From Eunapius fragilis (lineage: Eukaryota > Porifera > Demospongiae > Spongillida > Spongillidae), in assembly GCA_963681505.1 (NCBI GenBank), contig OY811982.1, positions 8,307,044-8,371,043 on the forward strand: a stretch of 64,000 bases of DNA. The letters run 5' to 3'. The notes beneath the pieces were generated by a model that had not been told where the DNA came from, did not search any database, and worked only from the letters and a program-made list of their open reading frames with translations. The position numbers were made by a program, and so were the translations under genes. Positions 59,461-64,000 of the stretch are shown piece by piece; position 1 is the stretch's first letter, and the number at the start of each line of letters is the position of its first letter.

Positions 59461-60145
59461 GCTGAGGAGGTTTATCTGGCCCCGGTTCATACCAGCAATG
59501 TGCCAACATTGTCCCTATTAAGTATTGCTGTGCAATGTCCTGATGGTCTCTGTCAAACGCTGATTCATAAAAGAATTTCTTGGGAAACTCAGAGGAACAC
59601 CCCTTCACAAAGCCAGTGAAGTAGAGTCCTCTTTTCAAAAGTTCAATTGCACACTGTACACTTGCAAACCAACTGTCTCCAATACAGCGTTTTGTTCCAA
59701 AATAATGCTTTACTAACCGTAAGTACAGGCAGCTGATTTCATCATATACACGCTAAATTCGTTCTTATCCATGGCAGACGGAGATTCCTAAAGCTCCATA
59801 CCAAATATAATGCGGGATCTATTACATACAACAGCCTTTATCAGAAAGCCCACTCTTTCAGGTTTCAGAGGCATCCTTGTTACTGATGTGGCACAGAGGC
59901 ATCCTTGTTACTGATGTGGCAAAGAAATCATCAGGCAGCCAGCGGCACATACACTCATCACAAACCATAGTATTATAAAATTATTGTCCATATTCTCATC
60001 CCAGAGTTCGAACAACTTCCGTACCCGATTCACGTATCAAATCACCATTGCCTTCCCAAAACCCTAATGCTGATTTAATCTCTTCCCATCTATTCATGCT
60101 CATGCCGGTCTTTTCCTTAAACCTCTTAGCTGGTTTAAAAGCCAT
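59460..60145 (-). pseudogene. piggyBac-like transposase fragment
   Basis: The minus strand begins FKPAKRFKEKTGMSMNRWEE near 60140, then CDECMCRWLPDDFFATSV. After stops and frame changes come KHYFGTKRCIGDSWFASVQC, ELLKRGLYFTGFVK and YLIGTMLAHCWYEPGPDKPP. The GDSWFxS block with following RG.xFTG.VK is the second-Asp region of DDE_Tnp_1_7 (piggyBac) proteins. Multiple stops (around 59990 and 59750) and a short internal duplication (CATCCTTGTTACTGATGTGG twice at about 59872 and 59902) show decay. The 3' end runs into the tandem array. Confidence 0.55.
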
Positions 60146-60167
60146 TATCAGCCATTATCCTGAAGAC

Positions 60168-60920
60168 CAGTGTTGCCGCGATACATTGCAATTAACGATA
60201 TATCGCGATTAAATTTTATATCGCAATTACGATAATATAGCGATATTTATATCGCGATTACAAAGCGGAAATTTACGGACAAAATTACAGCGTATAGTAC
60301 TAACAAAAACACTAGTCATATTATGAGTTGTGATGCAGGAAGATACATTTTTCTTGCCGGCCGGAAGGAGACACCATCTTTTCTTCTGCAGTATATTCCT
60401 TGCGGTAGAAAAAACCCTTTCAGAGGGAACCGTGGATGCTCGAACAGCTAGATATTTTGTAATGAATACACTACTCACTCATTCACGTGACTAAATAACT
60501 GGTCTATTTTGTTTTTCTCAGCATGTTTCTTGCAGATACAACCGTTGCAACAGACGTATAACAGAGATGCTGCAGTCGTCGGCCGATCGCTTGTCGCTGT
60601 GTACATTGTACAATGAAAAACTAATACTAAAAACACATGAAGATAAAAAAATTTGCCACAATCCTTAACCAAATCCATCCTGTGCGTGTGAAAGAGGTGG
60701 TACCTCATATTGGTGGTGGTGCTGTCATCGTGCCTTGAAACACTTAAGACAGACAACCAGCCCACGAAGAGGCTGAGTATTCCTTGTGTATCCCAAAATA
60801 CTCTCACACGCTGCGGGTTTCTTTTCCTTAAGAGTTGCCATGATTACACTATTTTAATTATTACAATCAATTAATCGAGATTAGGCGATTAAGGCCAAAT
60901 ATGTAATTGTGGCAACACTG
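60168..60920 (-). mobile_element. Internally deleted hAT element
   Basis: The termini CAGTGTTGCC (60168) and the reverse complement GGCAACACTG (ending 60920) are the classic hAT ends. Just inside are (TATCGCGATTA)-type subterminal motifs on the left and CGATTAATTG-like motifs on the right. The interior keeps a minus-strand hAT C-terminal dimerisation segment at about 60300-60478: LAVRASTVPSERVFSTARNI then KKRWCLLP, as in ZBED1-like transposases. The rest of the transposase is deleted. No clear 8-bp duplication. Confidence 0.75.
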
Positions 60921-61373
60921 ATAGTAACATTATCGATGCACCAAAAAGTCAATTAAGTAACGAAGAACGTGTATTCACGATAAAATAGCTGTTCTGGAAT
61001 GCCCAGCATGAGTAGCCCAATTAGTTCACTCTAAAATGATGGTTAGTATAAGCTTTGGCACAAAACTTACTGCTCCGTTTCGAAGCAAATGCATCAAACA
61101 AAAGAAGATATTATCCTCCAAATATGGTGATTTTTAAGCACTGCAGTTTTCAACAGGTCAATTATTAAGTTTAATTCTTAGAATATTCTATTGTTTCTGC
61201 TCATCTAATAACTGTCAAAATGATAAAATCCTCTAAGATGATGTCAGGCTACAAGCTAGTATGAATTTTTTTTCTTCAAAATCCAGGCTGAACCCTGTTA
61301 TCTTAATTAAGACAGACAACCGGCCCACGACAAGGCTGAGTATTCCTTGTGTATCCCAAAATACTCGGGTTTC
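60745..61373. repeat. Dispersed duplication of about 70 bp
   Basis: AAGACAGACAACC.GCCCACGA and AAGGCTGAGTATTCCTTGTG occur at about 60747-60825 (inside the hAT) and again at about 61310-61372 outside it. The second copy is a fragment left by duplication or another element copy. The region 61374-62592 has no recognised gene. Confidence 0.6.
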
Positions 61374-62592
61374 TTTGGGGCTTCACGTCTTAGGGAAGAA
61401 GGCTATGACAGGAATGACATCTGAGCAAGAGGACTAGGGATAACAAGAAGGACATGCTGGAGATGAGATTGAATTTTGATGGAAGAGATGATAGTGGCCA
61501 GAAAATGAATTAATTGATAGACCTGTTCTGTAGTTTCTGGTTGCTGGTTGCAGAAGTGTCTTGATCACTGTTTTCTATTGAAGCACAAGTACACTTAGTT
61601 TGTTTAAGCACAAGTTTCATGTGCTTCAACAAAGTTGCACTCACATAACACATGCTTCAATAGAAACACTAAGTCAAATTGAGGGGTGTTAAAGTAAGTT
61701 TTAGGTCTTGCGAATATAGCTACTGCCACTTACATTATGCAGTAAACTGAAATTGGGGTTGCAAAGTAAACTACCTTAATAATAAAGCATATGCGCACAC
61801 AATCACTGTAAAGTATTATCAACACAGATTCAACCTCATCTGACACGGAAAGTGTACTTGAAAATGGTTGTTACGTACTAATGTCAACCTCCACTGGTTC
61901 TATTGACCATTTGATCAACATGATGCTTCCAAACTCCAAACATAAGACTAAATCTTAGGACCTTTGCCACTATTGTACATGTACAAGTTGATCAGTACAG
62001 GCTGTCACATACACTTTTTAAAATATGCATGTTATCCATGCTAACTCTAATGCATCAACATCAACATAGATACCTTCTGGGTAATGAGCATATCCATCAT
62101 TCTAACTATTTGATCTGATTCCATCTATATTGTTATACCAATGTGAGTGTAGTTGCAAACTACTCTTTCCTCTCCTGCAAGAAACTAGACCAGTTCTTAT
62201 TTTAATTTGTTAAACTAGACGTATTTTTTGGTGGACATTAAAACAAGCAGCCCAAACGGATCTAATCTAATTCAATATATCAAATGATCATGCAATGATT
62301 ACAAAATCTATATTCAATAGTTTGAGTAGGTTTTAAAATCACCCTTCGTGGGGTTAACCTAGCCACAAACAGGAATATATCTGTGAACAAAATATGATTA
62401 ATTAGAAAATGGAGGCATAGCCTCATGTATGTACTCATGTTATAGCGAAGTACACATATTTAATGTATATGTACGTATGCAGGAGATAGGTGTGACCCGG
62501 AGGGAATGCAACTTGGAGATTGATGGAATTTTGTTACAGTGTAGTTGTACTTCATTCAAAGTGTATTTCCTTATTTATAAGCATAACATTTT

Positions 62593-62783
62593 CCTTTGGA
62601 GTTTGGCCCAAACTCTCAGGCTATAATACTTTTTCTTCATTCCTAGTCAGCGCCTCAAAGTGAAGCTATTCGATCGCAATACGCGTGGTTACGTATCGCA
62701 ATCAAATAGCTTCACTTTGACGCCCTGACTCGGAACGAAGAAAAAGTATTATAGCTTGGAGATTTCGGGGCAAACTCCAAAGG
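62593..62783. mobile_element. 191-bp hairpin (foldback MITE)
   Basis: CCTTTGGAGTTTG begins the left arm and its reverse complement ends the right arm. The arms of about 90 bp share CTATAATACTTTTTCTTC, GTCAG, CAAAGTGAAGCTAT and GCGATACG with few mismatches, around a loop of about 10 bp. No coding capacity. From 62784 to 63770 I see no gene. Confidence 0.85.
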
Positions 62784-63779
62784 ACCTGAACAGCGTGATG
62801 CATTGTCAAATATAAAAGGGATGTTAAATTGGCAGAATGTGAATAAATTCATTATCTGTACACCGCGTTAGACAATTGTACTGCCAGGAGGACGCCCAGT
62901 ACATTAGACATTAAATTTAAGCATGTACATTGATGAGGATGGCAATGTGGGAACTCAGTAATTGTGCAGCTGCCTCTCAGGTGATGGACACGGAGCACAT
63001 GAATGAGTCTACAGCTGTGCATGTGTGCATGTGTGCATATCAGTCCTGTACTTATAAGGTAACAGAGGTTGACAAAAGAGTGTTAGAATAAGTCTAAGTA
63101 CACACAGTCACTGGCACATGCAGGTATACTAGATGGGGGATCAACTTAAGAAAAACATATTACCAGTTGGCTCACCTTAGCATGTGCAGATTTACTAGCT
63201 GATTCTGATCCTTGAATGATGACCTACAGAGATAAGGAAGTGTCACATGATCCTATAGACAATGTGCACAATGATCTGGAACAAACCATCCCACTGCTAT
63301 TTGCTGCCCATTGTTTTGTGGACACTAGGTTCGTTTCCAAAAAATTGAAATGATAGTCATGCCCTTAGCAATACCCTTGACAACCAAAGACCTATTGGAT
63401 TGTGCAATCACTCAAAAACAGCAAAGGGATAATTGCCATTTTAATACCATACAAGGAAAGTAACAACTTTTTTTGCACTTGTATTGAAAGCCGTATGTTG
63501 TAGTTAAATCACTATCGCAAACTACAACCCTTATAGATGAGCTAGTATTTGCATAATCTCCAATAATATTAAATGAAGCGATCCTCCATGCCTGGGACAA
63601 ATAGGAAAGCAGAAAATGCAGGCTTGTCAAGGAGACTAAAGGTACTAATAAGTATTCGTATTCACAGCAATAAAACGTGCAAAGAATTTACAAGAAATGC
63701 AGTATAGTTCTATATCTCATAGGACAGTCTGGAAGAGATGCTCACAGCGCAATGACCCTCTGGTGAAGAGAAAGATAAA

Positions 63780-64000
63780 TTTGGAGTACTGTTCAAAAAG
63801 TTTGAGGAACACTGCCCTAGCCCAGCAAAATGTAACCATGGAATGGTATAGATTTCACATGCGTTGCCAAAGGAAAGAGGAGACAGTGAGTTAATTTGTA
63901 GCTGTAAATTCAGTGAGCTAATGAATGACATTTTCAAAGATCGCATCATGAGTGGAAATAGCTCAGAACACGTGAAAGAGTGGCTTTTGAGAGAGACCAA
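63780..64000 (+). pseudogene. LTR-retrotransposon Gag-like fragment, runs off the window
   Basis: The plus strand in two frames shows NVTMEWYRFHMRCQRKEETV and, after a stop and frame change, CKFSELMNDIFKDRIMSG then EHVKEWLLRET. This is the Gag/capsid-like pattern of invertebrate Ty3/Gypsy elements (R..F..R.Q...E....F...L......C.F.....MI.D.I..G). The 5' part is unclear and the rest lies beyond 64000. A stop and a frameshift indicate decay in the visible part. Confidence 0.5.

Noticed and set aside
63171..63225. Possible short exon on the minus strand (AG acceptor, 48 bp, GTGAGC donor)
   Set aside because: The splice-like signals look good, but the peptide VIIQGSESASKSAHAK matches no domain and no neighbouring exon supports it.

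Overview
The window is eukaryotic and almost certainly metazoan. It has short GT-AG introns (about 45-90 bp), single-repeat ankyrin exons, a Roc-COR-Death protein, and a dense, nested load of cut-and-paste DNA transposons with (GT)n, (AT)n, poly-G and GGA low-complexity tracts. The mix of families (Ginger/KRBA2-like, En/Spm with DPMHNLFLG-type transposase, ZSWIM-like MULE, ZMYM/TTF hAT, piggyBac) points to a non-bilaterian animal. A sponge is my best guess, but it is only an inference. No prokaryotic operons, rRNA or CRISPR arrays are visible.

Layout. 0-9 kb: microsatellites, dispersed repeats, a foldback element, a 1.17-kb TIR element (copy 1), a 200-N gap and a 2-kb GGA compound tract. 10-21 kb: scattered minus-strand ankyrin exons of what may be one host gene. 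Its putative introns hold an OTU-like relic, a small TIR element carrying a RecQ-like helicase fragment, copy 2 of the 1.17-kb element in opposite orientation, and an 18-bp minisatellite. 23-24 kb: a roughly 1-kb hAT-like TIR element.

24.5-41.9 kb is a transposon nest. A decayed MULE transposase with a PHD finger (24.5-26.6 kb) abuts a Ginger-like element (26.57-37.83 kb). That element's gene encodes HHCC and DDE integrase domains, a CXC Cys-rich domain, a Ulp1/C48 protease and a PHD finger. The Ginger gene is split by a 5.87-kb En/Spm (CACTA) element with a perfect ATT target duplication. A hAT element with a ZMYM/TTF-type transposase follows (38.35-41.88 kb).

42.7-54.5 kb: a 463-bp near-perfect palindrome, then an 8.7-kb En/Spm element (43,447-52,154) with a perfect ACG target duplication. 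It carries two divergent genes plus an inserted non-LTR retrotransposon tail. Next is a second copy of the hAT-like element, containing a 279-bp hairpin insertion. 54.7-57.0 kb: the best-preserved host gene, a minus-strand Roc-COR-Death protein. 57.5-64 kb: a degenerate tandem array, piggyBac and hAT remnants, a hairpin element and a retrotransposon Gag-like fragment running off the end.

Most coding sequence here is therefore mobile-element derived and decayed. The ROCO-Death gene and perhaps the ankyrin gene are the host genes. The main insight is the order of insertion: Ginger, then En/Spm copy A inside it, with exactly preserved target duplications.
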